Positions 55,510 to 64,000 of a DNA stretch of 64,000 nt are shown piece by piece. Position numbers and translations under genes: made by a program. The first letter of the stretch is position 1, and the number at the start of each line of letters is the position of its first letter. This DNA comes from Arthrobacter sp. 260 (GTDB taxonomy: Bacteria > Actinomycetota > Actinomycetes > Actinomycetales > Micrococcaceae), in NCBI RefSeq assembly GCF_013116745.1, contig NZ_JABFOE010000017.1, forward strand, positions 1 through 64,000. Direction: 5' to 3'. The notes beneath the pieces were generated by a model. The model made no database searches, had not been told where the DNA came from, and saw only the letters and a program-made list of their open reading frames with translations.

Positions 55510-55983
55510 ATGCGCGTTCATATCGCCACTGACCACGCTGGCATGGAGCTCAGCGCCCACCTGATCGACCACCTGCGCCGCTCCGGCCACGAAGTCATCG
55601 ATCACGGACCGAAGGCCTACGACGCCGACGACGACTACCCCGGATTCTGCATCAACGCCGCACAGGCAGTGGTCATCGACCAGCAGGCGGGGCGCGATGC
55701 GTTGGGGATTGTGCTGGGTGGATCCGGCAATGGGGAGCAGATGGCTGCCAACAAGGTGCGCGGCGTGCGTGCCGCGCTGGCCTGGAATCTGGATACCGCT
55801 AAGCTGGCCCGCCAGCACAACGACGCCAACGTGGTGGCCGTGGGGGGACGGCAGCACTCGGTTGACGAGGCAACTCGCATCATCGAGGCGTTCCTGGCCG
55901 AGCCGTTCAGCGAAGCAGAGCGCCATGTCCGCCGGGTCGGGCAGATCGCTGCCTACGAGACCACCGGCAGCGTCAGCGGGTAG
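55510..55983 (+). CDS. rpiB: Ribose-5-phosphate isomerase B
   Basis: A protein of 157 residues: MRVHIATDHAGMELSAHLID, then GIVLGGSGNGEQMAANKVRG and RQHNDANVVAVGGRQHS. The catalytic residue in this actinobacterial subgroup is the Glu of GNGEQMAANK, where E. coli RpiB uses Cys. It interconverts ribose 5-phosphate and ribulose 5-phosphate, the product of the gnd enzyme elsewhere in the window. A longer reading from 55381 is not supported. The Nei-type gene follows after six bases. Confidence 0.94.
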   Translation: MRVHIATDHAGMELSAHLIDHLRRSGHEVIDHGPKAYDADDDYPGFCINAAQAVVIDQQAGRDALGIVLGGSGNGEQMAANKVRGVRAALAWNLDTAKLARQHNDANVVAVGGRQHSVDEATRIIEAFLAEPFSEAERHVRRVGQIAAYETTGSVSG

Positions 55984-55989
55984 CGCCGG

Positions 55990-56907
55990 ATGCCTGAAGG
56001 TCATTCGATCCACCGGCTGGCGTCACAGCTGTCGTCGGTCTTCGGCGGCCAGCGTCTGGCGGCGTCAAGCCCGCAGGGCCGGTTCGCTGCCGGGGCGGCA
56101 GGACTGAACGGGCGCGTCCTGATCGGCGCGGCCGCTCACGGCAAACAGTTGTTCGTCGAGTTTGCGGACGCCCCAGACGACAGTCCCACCCCGCCGATCT
56201 TCCTGCGGGTGCACCTCGGCCTGTACGGGGCGTGGAGCTTCGGCGGGGACCGCTCCTTCATGGGCGCCTCCAGCATCGGCGCGCCGCGCAGGGTGGGAGA
56301 ACGGGAACTCGACGGCACAGCCGACGCTGCATACAGCGGGCCCCCGGACCCCGTGGGAGCGGTCCGGCTGCGCCTGGCCAGCGATTCCGGCTGGGCGGAT
56401 CTGCGCGGTCCCACAGCGTGCGAGGTCATCACCGGCCCGGAACGCGATGCCGTCGTCGACCGGCTGGGACCCGACCCGCTGCACAACGACACCAGCGGGG
56501 ACGACGTCGCCCGCTTCACCGCCGGGGTGCGCAAGAGCGCGAGCCCGGTGGGACTGCTGCTGATGAACCAGGCGGTGATCGCCGGGGTGGGGAACATCTA
56601 CCGGGCCGAAGCCCTCTTCAGGCGAAAGCTCAACCCCAGGCTCCCCGGCAAGTCAGTTAGTGCTGCGGAGGCGTCAGCACTGTGGCAGGACATCGGGCAG
56701 ATCATGCGCGACGGGGTGCGCGACGGTCGGATCATCACCACCCTGCCCGGTGATCGCAGTTCGAAAGCAACGCGGGTGAAGCGTGAGGACGCGCACTACG
56801 TCTACGGACGCGCCGGGCTGCCCTGCCGGCGGTGCGGGACCCCGGTGGCATTGGCGGACCTGGCCGCGCGCAAACTCTACTGGTGTCCCCGATGCCAGGC
56901 TCCCTAG
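55990..56907 (+). CDS. Fpg/Nei family DNA glycosylase (endonuclease VIII type)
   Basis: A protein of 305 residues. After Met removal the N-terminal Pro-Glu (MPEGHSIHRLASQL) is the catalytic pair, and the conserved Lys is in GAAAHGKQLFVEF. NQAVIAGVGNIYRAEALF is the helix-two-turn-helix. The zinc finger is CRRC...CPRC at the C-terminus. GHSIHRLA points to the Nei2-type of actinobacteria. It excises oxidised pyrimidines and cleaves the abasic strand. Probably co-transcribed with rpiB. Confidence 0.93.
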   Translation: MPEGHSIHRLASQLSSVFGGQRLAASSPQGRFAAGAAGLNGRVLIGAAAHGKQLFVEFADAPDDSPTPPIFLRVHLGLYGAWSFGGDRSFMGASSIGAPRRVGERELDGTADAAYSGPPDPVGAVRLRLASDSGWADLRGPTACEVITGPERDAVVDRLGPDPLHNDTSGDDVARFTAGVRKSASPVGLLLMNQAVIAGVGNIYRAEALFRRKLNPRLPGKSVSAAEASALWQDIGQIMRDGVRDGRIITTLPGDRSSKATRVKREDAHYVYGRAGLPCRRCGTPVALADLAARKLYWCPRCQAP

Positions 56908-56910
56908 CCG

Positions 56911-56984
56911 CGGCCTGCCGATTACTGCCGCAGCAGGCCGCTTAACGACGAAGACACCCGCCGTGAGGCAGGGTGCCTTTTCGC
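56911..56984 (+). terminator. Terminator-like hairpins after the glycosylase gene
   Basis: GCGGCCTGC and GCAGGCCGC (from about 56911 to 56941) form one hairpin. A second one (CACCCGCC with GGCAGGGTG) is followed directly by CCTTTT at about 56977-56982, in the 97-base gap before tRNA-Gly. Confidence 0.6.
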
Positions 56985-57004
56985 TGTCATGAAGAGTGCT
57001 CTTG

Positions 57005-57075
57005 AGGGGATGACGGGAATCGAACCCGCATCATCAGTTTGGAAGACTGAGGCTTTACCACTAAGCTACATCCCC
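57005..57075 (-). tRNA. tRNA-Gly (anticodon TCC)
   Basis: A minus-strand cloverleaf of 71 bases. The acceptor arms GGGGATG/CATCCCC, a short D-arm (TAGCTTAGTGGTAAAGCC), the anticodon loop CTTCCAA in a CAGT/ACTG stem, and the T-arm GCGGGTTCGATTCCCGT are present. CCA is not encoded. Confidence 0.95.
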
Positions 57076-57207
57076 TAAAACCCGAGCAAAACACTAACAT
57101 CTTGGCTTGCTCAGGCCGTCGGAACGCCTATAACTACACCACAGGCAGGGCCATTTAGCCAAATGTGCAACTGGGGCAAAAGTTCCGTAGAGTGATGACT
57201 GCACTTA

Positions 57208-57281
<74 letters not shown>

Positions 57282-57368
57282 CTCTGCATTATCGCCGCGG
57301 ATGCCGTTCCGGTAATTCCACGGACGCCGTGTGGTCATTCATCTTCAATCATTCAGGAGTACTACGCC

Positions 57369-58946
57369 GTGAAGAGCGCTGTCGAAAACCTCACTCCCAC
57401 GCGAGTGAAGCTCAATGTTGAGGTTCCTTTCGAGGAGCTCAAGCCGAACATCGATGCGGCTTACAAGACCATCTCCGCGCAGGTCCAGGTTCCTGGCTTC
57501 CGCAAGGGCCGTGTTCCCAACCAGCTGATTGACCAGCGTGTGGGCCGCGGCTACGTCATCGAAACCGCCATCAACGACGGTCTGAATGACTTTTACCAGA
57601 GCGCTGTCCAGGAAACGGGAATCCGTCCCCTGACCCGCCCTGAGGTTGAGATCACTGAAGTTCCCGATCCCGCTGCCAAGGACGGACAGCTGCTCTTCAC
57701 TGTCGAGCTGGATGTCCGCCCGGAGATCACCCTTCCCGAGTATTCGGGTCTCGAAGTAACCGTCGAAGCTGCCGAAGCTTCCGACGCCGACGTCGACAAG
57801 GCCCTGGATGAGCTTCGCGGCCGGTTCGGTACCCTCACCGCCGTGGACCGTCCCGCAGCCGACGGCGACTTCCTCACCCTGAACCTGGTGGCCACCGTCG
57901 ACGGCGAGCAGGTCGACGCCGCCCAGGACGTGTCCTACCAGATCGGCTCCGGCACCATGCTTGAAGGCATGGACGAGGCCGTCACCGGACTCAGCGCCGA
58001 CGAAGACGCCATCTTCGAGACCACCCTGGCGCGCGGCGACAACGCCGGCGCCAACGCGCAGGTCAAGGTAGAGGTCAAGGCAGTCAAGGAACGCGAGCTT
58101 CCTGAAGCCAACGACGATTTCGCCCAGCTGGCCAGCGAGTTCGACACGATCGCCGAACTGCGCGCTGACCTGACCAAGCGCGCAGCCGAGGAAAAAGTCA
58201 CCGAGCAGGGCGTCGAGGCACGCGACCTGGTGCTGGAGAAGCTCATCGAGCTGATCGAGGTTCCCGTTCCTGCCGCATTCATCGAAGACCAGCTGGAGCA
58301 GCACTTCTCCGGCGAGAACGCCCACGCCAACGCTGAGGGTCACGACACCGAAGAGCACCGCACCGAGATCCGCGAGAACACCGAGCAGGCGTTCCGCAAC
58401 GAAATGATCCTGGACGCGATTGCCGAGAAGGAAGAAATCGGTGTCAGCCAGCCCGAGTTGATCGACTACATCGTGTCGACCGCAGGCCAGTACGGCATGG
58501 AGCCGAACCAGTTCGCCCAGATGCTGGACCAGAGCGGCCAGGTTCCGATGATTGTTGGAGAGGTCCGTCGCCGCAAGGCACTGGCGAAGGTCCTCGAACT
58601 CGCAGTCGTCAAGGACAGCTCCGGCTCGGTCGTTGACCTGAGTGACTTCGTCCGCCCCGGAGACGAGGCAGAGGACGCTCCATCCCAGACATCGTCCGAC
58701 GCCACCGCCGACGACGAGGCACCCGCCGAGAAGAAGCCAGCAGCGAAGAAGCCAGCAGCGAAAAAGCCAGCAGCCGAGAAGAAGCCTGCGGCCAAGAAGC
58801 CAGCAGCTGAAAAGAAGCCAGCGGCCGAGAAGAAGCCGGCAGCGAAGACCGCTGCCGCCAAGGCGCCCGCAGCCAAGAAGGCAGCACCCAAGAAGACCGC
58901 CGCCAAGGCCAAGCCAGCAGCCGACGAAGAGTCCGCCAAGGCCTAA
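57369..58946 (+). CDS. tig: Trigger factor with a lysine/alanine/proline-rich C-terminal tail
   Basis: A ribosome-associated chaperone and peptidyl-prolyl isomerase of 525 residues. The ribosome-binding signature is [17 protein letters not shown] near residue 45. The PPIase domain covers about 150-245 ([20 protein letters not shown]) and the helical chaperone arms reach about 430. Residues after about 455 are low complexity, with repeats of the [12 protein letters not shown] type, resembling histone H1-like tails. GTG 57369 has AGGAG nine bases upstream. First gene of the tig-clpP1-clpP2-clpX series. Confidence 0.96.
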   Translation: MKSAVENLTPTRVKLNVEVPFEELKPNIDAAYKTISAQVQVPGFRKGRVPNQLIDQRVGRGYVIETAINDGLNDFYQSAVQETGIRPLTRPEVEITEVPDPAAKDGQLLFTVELDVRPEITLPEYSGLEVTVEAAEASDADVDKALDELRGRFGTLTAVDRPAADGDFLTLNLVATVDGEQVDAAQDVSYQIGSGTMLEGMDEAVTGLSADEDAIFETTLARGDNAGANAQVKVEVKAVKERELPEANDDFAQLASEFDTIAELRADLTKRAAEEKVTEQGVEARDLVLEKLIELIEVPVPAAFIEDQLEQHFSGENAHANAEGHDTEEHRTEIRENTEQAFRNEMILDAIAEKEEIGVSQPELIDYIVSTAGQYGMEPNQFAQMLDQSGQVPMIVGEVRRRKALAKVLELAVVKDSSGSVVDLSDFVRPGDEAEDAPSQTSSDATADDEAPAEKKPAAKKPAAKKPAAEKKPAAKKPAAEKKPAAEKKPAAKTAAAKAPAAKKAAPKKTAAKAKPAADEESAKA

Positions 58947-58960
58947 TCAAACGTGCGTGT

Positions 58961-58996
58961 CTGAGGGCCGTTTCCCTGCCGGGAAGCGGCCCTCAG
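58961..58996 (+). terminator. Strong hairpin after tig
   Basis: CTGAGGGCCG...TCCC pairs with GGGA...CGGCCCTCAG (58961-58976 and 58981-58996) with a four-base loop. There is no T-run after it, so it may be a partial terminator or an RNA-stabilising hairpin between tig and clpP1. Confidence 0.55.
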
Positions 58997-59152
58997 CCGT
59001 TAAAGCCCGTTGCCCGCCGCAATCGTGCGCCGTCAGCGAACAGCCTCCGCGCCGGGATCAAACGGGACCCGAAACAAGTTACTGTCCAATGAGAGACAAA
59101 CGGTCGGCTGTCGACACTCGGCAGACCAACCAGAGTGAGAGGCTAACTTCCA

Positions 59153-59776
59153 ATGGCAATCGAACCCACCACACCGACCATGGCAACCGTAGACCCCGCA
59201 GGCCGGGACGATTACATCTATAACCGGCTCCTGAAGGAGCGCATCATCTGGCTCGGCTCCGAGGTCCGGGATGACAACGCCAATGCCATCTGCTCGCAGC
59301 TGCTGCTTCTGTCCGCCGAAGACCCCGACAAGGACATCTTCCTGTACATCAACTCGCCGGGCGGATCCGTCACCGCAGGCATGGCGATCTACGACACGAT
59401 GCAGTTCATCCCTAACGACGTCGTCACCGTCGCCACCGGGCTTGCCGCATCGATGGGACAGTTCCTCCTCTCCTCGGGCACCAAGGGCAAGCGGTACGCG
59501 ACCCCTCACGCCCGGGTCCTGATGCACCAGCCGTCAGGCGGAATCGGTGGCACCGCCTCCGACATCCGGATCCAGGCCGAACTGATCCTCCACATGAAGC
59601 GTGTGATGGCTGAGCTGACCGCCGAGCAGACCGGCCAGACCGTCGAGAAGATCCTCAAGGACAACGACCGCGATAAGTGGTTCACTGCCCAGGAGGGTCT
59701 CGAGTACGGCTTCTTCGACAAGATCGCTGCACACGCCAACACGGTATCCGGCGGCGGCGGCACGCAGCGCGACTAA
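59153..59776 (+). CDS. clpP1: ATP-dependent Clp protease proteolytic subunit 1
   Basis: A protein of 207 residues. The catalytic Ser is in [15 protein letters not shown], the His in [10 protein letters not shown], and the Asp in the [15 protein letters not shown] region. [14 protein letters not shown] sequence ([19 protein letters not shown]) marks the S14 family. It forms a mixed ClpP1-ClpP2 tetradecamer in actinobacteria. It is followed after 53 bases by clpP2, with the same orientation as tig and clpX. Confidence 0.95.
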   Translation: MAIEPTTPTMATVDPAGRDDYIYNRLLKERIIWLGSEVRDDNANAICSQLLLLSAEDPDKDIFLYINSPGGSVTAGMAIYDTMQFIPNDVVTVATGLAASMGQFLLSSGTKGKRYATPHARVLMHQPSGGIGGTASDIRIQAELILHMKRVMAELTAEQTGQTVEKILKDNDRDKWFTAQEGLEYGFFDKIAAHANTVSGGGGTQRD

Positions 59777-59829
59777 CCCGCTGCGGCCTGCCCCTACCGA
59801 CCACAGCAGAGACCACCTCAGGAGAGACC

Positions 59830-60504
59830 ATGAACCACAATTTTGGAGCCGCAGCAGGCGGCGCCGCACCCCAGATGCCGTCCAACCGCTACGTTCTGCC
59901 CCAGTTCGAGGAACGCACCCCCTACGGGTTCAAGCGCCAGGACCCCTACACCAAGCTCTTCGAGGACCGCATCATCTTCCTCGGCGTGCAGGTCGACGAC
60001 GCATCAGCTGATGACGTCATGGCCCAGCTGCTGGTGCTCGAGTCCACCGACCCAGAGCGCGATATCACCCTGTACATCAACTCCCCGGGTGGATCCTTCA
60101 CCGCCATGACGGCGATCTACGACACCATGCAGTTCATCCGGCCCGAGATCCAGACCGTCTGCCTCGGCCAGGCTGCCAGCGCGGCAGCCGTCCTGCTGGC
60201 AGCCGGTGCTCCCGGCAAGCGGCTGGCCCTACCCAACGCCCGCGTGCTGATCCACCAGCCAGCGCTCGGCGGAGGCCAGGGCGGGCAGGCCTCTGACCTG
60301 GAAATCCAGGCCAACGAGGTTATGCGCATGCGCACCTGGCTCGAGGACACCCTGGCACTGCATAGTGGCAAGAGCTCCGAACAGGTGAACATCGACATCG
60401 AGCGGGACAAGATTCTCACCGCCGCCGACGCGAAGGCGTACGGTCTGGTGGACGAGGTCCTTACCTCCCGCAAGATGACCCCTCCGAAGATCAACAAGCC
60501 ATAA
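59830..60504 (+). CDS. clpP2: ATP-dependent Clp protease proteolytic subunit 2
   Basis: A protein of 224 residues. The catalytic Ser is in [16 protein letters not shown], the His in [11 protein letters not shown], and the Asp in [17 protein letters not shown] Gly/Ala-rich N-terminal propeptide-like stretch ([20 protein letters not shown]) precedes the mature chain. ATG 59830 has GGAGAGA upstream; an earlier in-frame start inside clpP1 is rejected. It pairs with ClpP1 and docks ClpX or ClpC. Confidence 0.95.
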   Translation: MNHNFGAAAGGAAPQMPSNRYVLPQFEERTPYGFKRQDPYTKLFEDRIIFLGVQVDDASADDVMAQLLVLESTDPERDITLYINSPGGSFTAMTAIYDTMQFIRPEIQTVCLGQAASAAAVLLAAGAPGKRLALPNARVLIHQPALGGGQGGQASDLEIQANEVMRMRTWLEDTLALHSGKSSEQVNIDIERDKILTAADAKAYGLVDEVLTSRKMTPPKINKP

Positions 60505-60522
60505 CGTCCCTCTCCGGGACCG

Positions 60523-60560
60523 GGCCCGTGATGCGACACAATCGCACCACGGGCCTTTTT
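60523..60560 (+). terminator. Intrinsic terminator between clpP2 and clpX
   Basis: GGCCCGTGATGCGA pairs with TCGCACCACGGGCC (60523-60536 and 60542-60555), followed by TTTTTG. clpX therefore probably has its own promoter in 60561-60660. Confidence 0.88.
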
Positions 60561-60665
60561 GTGCTGATTACCCGCCCCGATTGTCCTAGACTCGAAGGTA
60601 GCGCGACCGGGCCTGCCCGGAGAACCCGCTGTCTATTCAACAGATCCACGTAAGGGGACTGACAC

Positions 60666-61958
60666 ATGGCTCGCATTGGTGAGAGCACAGATCTGCTTAA
60701 GTGCTCTTTCTGTGGGAAAAGCCAGAAGCAGGTCCGGAAGCTCATTGCCGGACCTGGCGTCTACATCTGCGATGAATGCATTGACCTATGCAACGAAATC
60801 ATCGAGGAAGAACTCTCCGAGGTCGCTGACCTGGGCACCTTCGAACTCCCCAAGCCACGTGAGATCTTTGACTTCCTGCAGGAATACGTCATCGGTCAGG
60901 AACCAGCGAAACGCTCCCTCGCCGTCGCCGTCTACAACCACTACAAGCGGATCCAGTCCGGCCACACCCCACGGAGCACCGGAAACCTTTCCGACGCGGT
61001 GCCCACCGAGGACGTGGAGATTGCCAAATCGAACATCCTGCTGATCGGTCCCACCGGCTGCGGTAAGACCTACCTGGCCCAGACCCTCGCCCGACGGCTG
61101 AACGTGCCCTTCGCCGTCGCCGACGCGACAGCCCTGACCGAAGCCGGTTACGTGGGCGAGGACGTCGAGAACATCCTCCTGAAGCTCATCCAGGCCGCTG
61201 ACTACGACGTCAAAAAAGCCGAACAGGGCATCATCTACATCGATGAGATCGACAAGATCTCCCGCAAGAGTGAGAACCCCTCCATCACCCGAGACGTTTC
61301 CGGTGAGGGAGTGCAGCAGGCGCTCCTGAAGATCCTTGAGGGTACCGTCGCTTCTGTACCTCCTCAGGGCGGCCGCAAGCACCCGCACCAGGAATTCATC
61401 CAGATTGACACCACCAACGTGCTGTTCATTGTGGCGGGGGCTTTCGCGGGCCTGGAGGAAATCATCGGCTCCCGGGCAGGACGCAAGGGTATCGGGTTCG
61501 GTGCTCCGCTGAGCTCGCTGAAGAGTGAAGAAGCCAGCTACGGGGACGTGATGCCCGAGGACCTGCTGAAGTTCGGTTTGATCCCCGAGTTCATCGGACG
61601 CCTTCCCGTGATCACCACGGTCACCAGTCTGGACCAGAAGTCGCTGATGCAGATCCTCACCGAGCCCAAGAACGCGCTGATCAAACAGTTCCAGAAGATG
61701 TTCCTGCTCGACGGCGTTGAGCTCACCTTCGAACCGAAGGCCCTGGAGGCAATCGCCAACCAGGCTCTGGAGCGGGGTACCGGCGCACGCGGGTTGCGGG
61801 CCATCATGGAGGAAGTCCTCCAGCCGGTGATGTTCGATTTGCCCAGCCGGGACGACATTGCCACGGTAGTCATTACCGAGGATGTGGTGAGCAAGAAAGC
61901 CGAGCCAACGCTGATTTCGCACGATGTTGTCGCGAAACGGCGTAACAAGTCGGCTTAG
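60666..61958 (+). CDS. clpX: ATP-dependent Clp protease ATP-binding subunit ClpX
   Basis: A AAA+ unfoldase of 430 residues. The N-terminal zinc-binding domain has CSFCGKSQ...ICDECIDLC. Walker A is [18 protein letters not shown], Walker B is [13 protein letters not shown], the pore loop is GYVGEDVE, the RKH loop is GGRKHPHQ, and the ClpP-docking IGF loop is KGIGFGAPL. It selects and threads substrates into ClpP. AAGGGG precedes ATG 60666. The family order is intact and unremarkable. Confidence 0.97.
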   Translation: MARIGESTDLLKCSFCGKSQKQVRKLIAGPGVYICDECIDLCNEIIEEELSEVADLGTFELPKPREIFDFLQEYVIGQEPAKRSLAVAVYNHYKRIQSGHTPRSTGNLSDAVPTEDVEIAKSNILLIGPTGCGKTYLAQTLARRLNVPFAVADATALTEAGYVGEDVENILLKLIQAADYDVKKAEQGIIYIDEIDKISRKSENPSITRDVSGEGVQQALLKILEGTVASVPPQGGRKHPHQEFIQIDTTNVLFIVAGAFAGLEEIIGSRAGRKGIGFGAPLSSLKSEEASYGDVMPEDLLKFGLIPEFIGRLPVITTVTSLDQKSLMQILTEPKNALIKQFQKMFLLDGVELTFEPKALEAIANQALERGTGARGLRAIMEEVLQPVMFDLPSRDDIATVVITEDVVSKKAEPTLISHDVVAKRRNKSA

Positions 61959-62057
61959 CTCCACGCACGCACCAGACCCGTGGAATAGGTAGGTGTCCGG
62001 TCCGGTTGTACTAGGCAGAGCCTGATCGGCCTGCACACCAACCGCAAGGAGATGTAC

Positions 62058-62690
62058 ATGACTGAAGCGACTGCCGCACCCCAAGATGGAGTCCAGAAAG
62101 CTGATTTCTGGTTTGATCCCGCCTGCCCGTTCGCCTGGATTACCTCCCGATGGATTGAGGAAGTGGAGAAGGTCCGCAGCATCAAGGTGGACTGGCACGT
62201 CATGAGCCTCGCCGTTCTGAACGACGGTCGGGACCTCCCCGAGGAATACCAGGAGTTCATGAAGAAGGCCTACGGTCCGGTGCGCGTCATCATCGCCGCA
62301 GCGGAACTTCACGGCAGCGACAACATCAAGAAGCTCTATGACGCCATGGGCACCCGGATCCACCAGGGCCAGAACAAGGATTTCGACGCCGTGATCAGCG
62401 AGTCGCTCGAGGAAGTAGGGCTTCCGGCCGAGCTGGCCGCCTATGCCACCAGCGACGAATACGACACCCAGCTTCGTGCGTCACACCAGGACGGGATTGA
62501 CCGGGTCGGCGACGAGGTCGGAACCCCGGTGGTTGCGTTCAACGGCACCGCGTTCTTCGGGCCGGTTCTTACCCGCATTCCCCGCGGCGAGGACGCTGGA
62601 CGCATCTTCGACGGCGCGGTCATGCTCGCCGAGTTCCCCGAGTTCTTCGAACTGAAGCGCTCACGAACTCAGAGCCCCTCCTTCGACTGA
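62058..62690 (+). CDS. DsbA-like mycothiol-dependent reductase (Rv2466c family) with a single active-site Cys
   Basis: A thioredoxin-fold protein of 210 residues. The active-site region is [20 protein letters not shown], which matches the Rv2466c family, but the second Cys of the CxxC motif is Ala here (CPFA). [26 protein letters not shown] and [18 protein letters not shown], with the cis-Pro, follow. Such enzymes reduce nitro compounds and disulfides with mycothiol; a monothiol form fits a mycothiol-mixed-disulfide mechanism. ATG 62058 with AAGGAG six bases upstream is preferred over an in-frame ATG at 62052. Confidence 0.88.
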   Translation: MTEATAAPQDGVQKADFWFDPACPFAWITSRWIEEVEKVRSIKVDWHVMSLAVLNDGRDLPEEYQEFMKKAYGPVRVIIAAAELHGSDNIKKLYDAMGTRIHQGQNKDFDAVISESLEEVGLPAELAAYATSDEYDTQLRASHQDGIDRVGDEVGTPVVAFNGTAFFGPVLTRIPRGEDAGRIFDGAVMLAEFPEFFELKRSRTQSPSFD

Positions 62691-62719
62691 TCAGAAAACC
62701 TCTTCACCAGTGAAAACCG

Positions 62720-62747
62720 GCGCCCCGACCGGTCTACGCCGGGGCGC
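62720..62747 (+). terminator. Terminator-like hairpin after the Rv2466c-family gene
   Basis: GCGCCCCG and CGGGGCGC (62720-62727 and 62740-62747) pair around a 12-base loop, followed by TGCCTTG. Weak T-run. Confidence 0.5.
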
Positions 62748-62804
62748 TGCCTTGGGCCCAGTCCCAGCAATGTAGACACGTGATATGCGGGCCCGAATCC
62801 TTTT

Positions 62805-62838
62805 CCGGTAGTCGTCCTTTTCGCAGGATGACTACCGG
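62805..62838. repeat. 14-base-pair inverted repeat upstream of the riboswitch
   Basis: CCGGTAGTCGTCCT and AGGATGACTACCGG (62805-62818 and 62825-62838) are complementary with one G-T pair and a six-base loop. No T-run follows on either strand, so this may be an operator or a structural RNA element. It lies about 80 bases before the riboswitch. Confidence 0.5.
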
Positions 62839-62919
62839 ACCTGGTGAAAGGCCCACCGCCAACATCTGACCAAGCGCTTTCGGTGCACGGTCAGAGTATA
62901 CGGCGTCAACTCGAGAGCC

Positions 62920-63004
62920 GTCCGCTCATCGATAACGGCAAACCCGGTGCGAACCGGGGACGCAAAGCCACGGGACCCACGCGGTCAGCCGGGCTACCGA
63001 ACAA
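62920..63004 (+). promoter_or_regulatory. c-di-GMP-I riboswitch (GEMM-I)
   Basis: The core consensus is present in order: GGCAAACC at about 62937, a CCCGGT/ACCGGG stem capped by a GCGA tetraloop (P2), GGACGCAAAGCC at 62958-62969, a GGACC/GGTC-type P3 stem, and GGGCTACCGA ending near 63000. These are the elements of the class I cyclic di-GMP aptamer: the GNRA loop and its receptor, the conserved GGACGCAAAGCC junction, and the closing CTACCG. The aptamer ends just before the GAAGG ribosome-binding site (63006-63010) and ATG 63018 of the next gene, so translational control is likely. Confidence 0.88.
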
Positions 63005-63017
63005 CGAAGGCGCCACC

Positions 63018-63638
63018 ATGCAACTACAGTCATACCCGCGCGCGGGAAAACCGGAAGTGAAACCCATCCCGTGCACGGGAAACCCGGAAGCGAAACCCGA
63101 GGCCCCGCAGATCAGCCTCGAACAGCGCACAGCCGTCGTCATCGACCATGACCCGGAGACCCGCGAAGCCATCACGGCGATGCTGACCCTCGCTGGATTC
63201 GACGTCCATCCGTCGGCGACGGGGCGTCAGGGCGTGGAACTGGTCCGCAGCAATACGCCGGTGCTGGTCACTCTCAGCGTGGAGCTCCCGGACATCGATG
63301 GATACGAAGTACTCCGGCGCATGCGCGAATTCAGCCACTGTTACGTGGCGATGGTCAGCAGCCTGGCGGAGGAGACGGATATTTTGACCGCACTTCACTC
63401 AGGAGCCGACGACTATCTGACCAAGCCGTTCAGCCCACGCGAGCTGAGGGCACGGATTGATGCAATGCTGCGCCGGCCACGAAGTGGGGAAGCCAGGGCG
63501 GTGCCCCAGCTAGGCAAACCGAGTTCAACCACGCCCGGGGTGGCCTCCCCTCGTCCATCCGTGAATCCCGTTCGGCTTCGACCAGGCGATCTCGCTGTCA
63601 ACCGTGACGCACGCACGCTACAGGTGGGCTACAGGTAG
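63018..63638 (+). CDS. Degenerate OmpR-type response regulator under c-di-GMP riboswitch control
   Basis: A product of 206 residues. A Pro/Lys-rich N-terminal segment (about 35 residues) leads to a receiver domain: TAVVIDHDPETREAITAML, then VTLSVELPDIDGYEVL, MVSSLAEETD and GADDYLTKPFSPRELRARI. Where receivers have the phospho-acceptor Asp, this one has Ser (VTLSVELPD), so it cannot be phosphorylated normally. The sequence then begins an OmpR winged-helix (LRPGDLAVNRDARTLQVG) but stops at once. The +1 frame continues GRRLTRSAFSRLH before also stopping, so the effector domain is frameshifted or decayed. ATG 63018 follows GAAGG and the riboswitch directly. Confidence 0.75.
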   Translation: MQLQSYPRAGKPEVKPIPCTGNPEAKPEAPQISLEQRTAVVIDHDPETREAITAMLTLAGFDVHPSATGRQGVELVRSNTPVLVTLSVELPDIDGYEVLRRMREFSHCYVAMVSSLAEETDILTALHSGADDYLTKPFSPRELRARIDAMLRRPRSGEARAVPQLGKPSSTTPGVASPRPSVNPVRLRPGDLAVNRDARTLQVGYR

Positions 63639-63713
63639 GAGGCTCACCAGAAGTGCGTTCAGCAGGTTGCATATCAGGACATCGCCGTGATGAGTAGCCT
63701 CCGCTAGCCGTCA

Positions 63714-63748
63714 GAGGCCCCGCAGACCAATCGGTCTGCGGGGCCCTC
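63714..63748. terminator. Terminator between the response regulator and valS
   Basis: GAGGCCCCGCAGACC and GGTCTGCGGGGCCCTC (63714-63728 and 63733-63748) pair around AATC. The plus side is followed by TCCGCTTTTCTT. It lies after both convergent genes. Confidence 0.85.
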
Positions 63749-63762
63749 TCCGCTTTTCTTGG

Positions 63763-64000
63763 CTAAACTACCTCGACGGGGGCCAGCTCTACCTCGAACA
63801 CCGAGAGCTCACCTTCGGCCTCAGCCATCCGCAACTCGCGCACGTTGCCTGCGGCGAGGAGGTCGTTAAGCCCGGCATTGAGCTGACGCAACTGCGCCGC
63901 CGAGCCATTCACGACGGCGCTGAGGACCTCGGTGCGCTGCTTCACCTTTGCCTCGGACTTCGACCGTCGGATGCCACCGAGAGCCAGTGCAACGGTGCCA
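63763..64000 (-). CDS. valS: Valyl-tRNA synthetase, C-terminal end (gene continues outside the window)
   Basis: At least 78 residues remain before the window ends. The segment reads ALGGIRRSKSEAKVKQRTEV, followed by a helix and the end EGELSVFEVELAPVEVV. The LGxIRRxKSEAK pattern is the anticodon-binding-domain end of actinobacterial ValS, which lies a few genes beyond clpX in related genomes. The start codon is not in the window, and a GTG at 63945 is internal. Confidence 0.85.
   Translation of the reverse strand, partial: GTVALALGGIRRSKSEAKVKQRTEVLSAVVNGSAAQLRQLNAGLNDLLAAGNVRELRMAEAEGELSVFEVELAPVEVV

Noticed and set aside
57345..58358. Open frame of 337 codons antisense to tig
   Set aside because: A shadow of trigger factor; composition follows the complement of its codons.
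58728..58860. Short tandem repeats that could suggest a CRISPR-like array
   Set aside because: The units are coding repeats for the Ala-Lys-Pro tail of trigger factor, in frame and without spacers.
60786..62363. Open frame of 525 codons antisense to clpX and the following gene
   Set aside because: It spans two real genes and the gap between them on the other strand, and the protein has no recognisable domain. It reflects codon bias only.

Overview
The window looks like chromosome from a high-GC actinobacterium close to Arthrobacter and other Micrococcaceae. The evidence is the single-chain pyruvate dehydrogenase E1 (aceE), a stand-alone fabD-fabH-acpP-fabF cluster with a PucR-type regulator, DUF3145 and DUF3052 proteins, an MptB-like mannosyltransferase, a mycothiol-type Rv2466c relative, paired clpP1-clpP2, and a ValS C-terminus beyond clpX.

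Positions 1 to about 10470 are accessory DNA that behaves like a genomic island. It holds an excisionase-type HTH protein, gene debris, an IetA/IetS-like AAA ATPase plus subtilase pair (IetS carries a one-base frameshift), a 5'-truncated HEPN-motif protein, a DUF4062 (TIR-like) protein, two small convergent genes, a secreted HNH nuclease lipoprotein and an XRE regulator. Two related remnants of an IS21-family element (5571-6369 and 10110-10474) bracket the second half. The right edge falls inside comM/yifB, of which only the 3' half is left.

From 10475 onward the chromosome is ordinary: comM(3')-dprA-ogt-like-xerC, then the fatty acid synthesis block with its regulator and aceE, then DUF3052, peroxiredoxin, sirtuin and tRNA-Val. 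Next come an OafA-type acyltransferase, gnd, cysE-cysK, msrA, a NIF3 protein, a coiled-coil protein, an RNase H-VOC fusion, yaaA and rnpB. The stretch 36355-44986 holds a PP-loop protein, an MFS exporter, def, an acyl-CoA dehydrogenase, tRNA-His, orn, mptB, DUF3224 and DUF6069-like genes and a deleted ECF41 sigma gene. The last third carries tRNA-Arg, ssb, ettA, two thioesterases, glbO-mscS, an epimerase, osmC, pepN, rpiB, a Nei-type glycosylase, tRNA-Gly and tRNA-Pro, then tig-clpP1-clpP2-clpX, an Rv2466c relative, a c-di-GMP-I riboswitch upstream of a degenerate response regulator, and the end of valS.

Most notable are the IetAS-like pair in an island that broke comM; the c-di-GMP riboswitch in front of a receiver protein lacking its phospho-acceptor Asp; an O6-alkylguanine transferase homologue with PGHR in place of PCHR; an RNase H-VOC fusion; and an acyltransferase whose best start codon is ATT.
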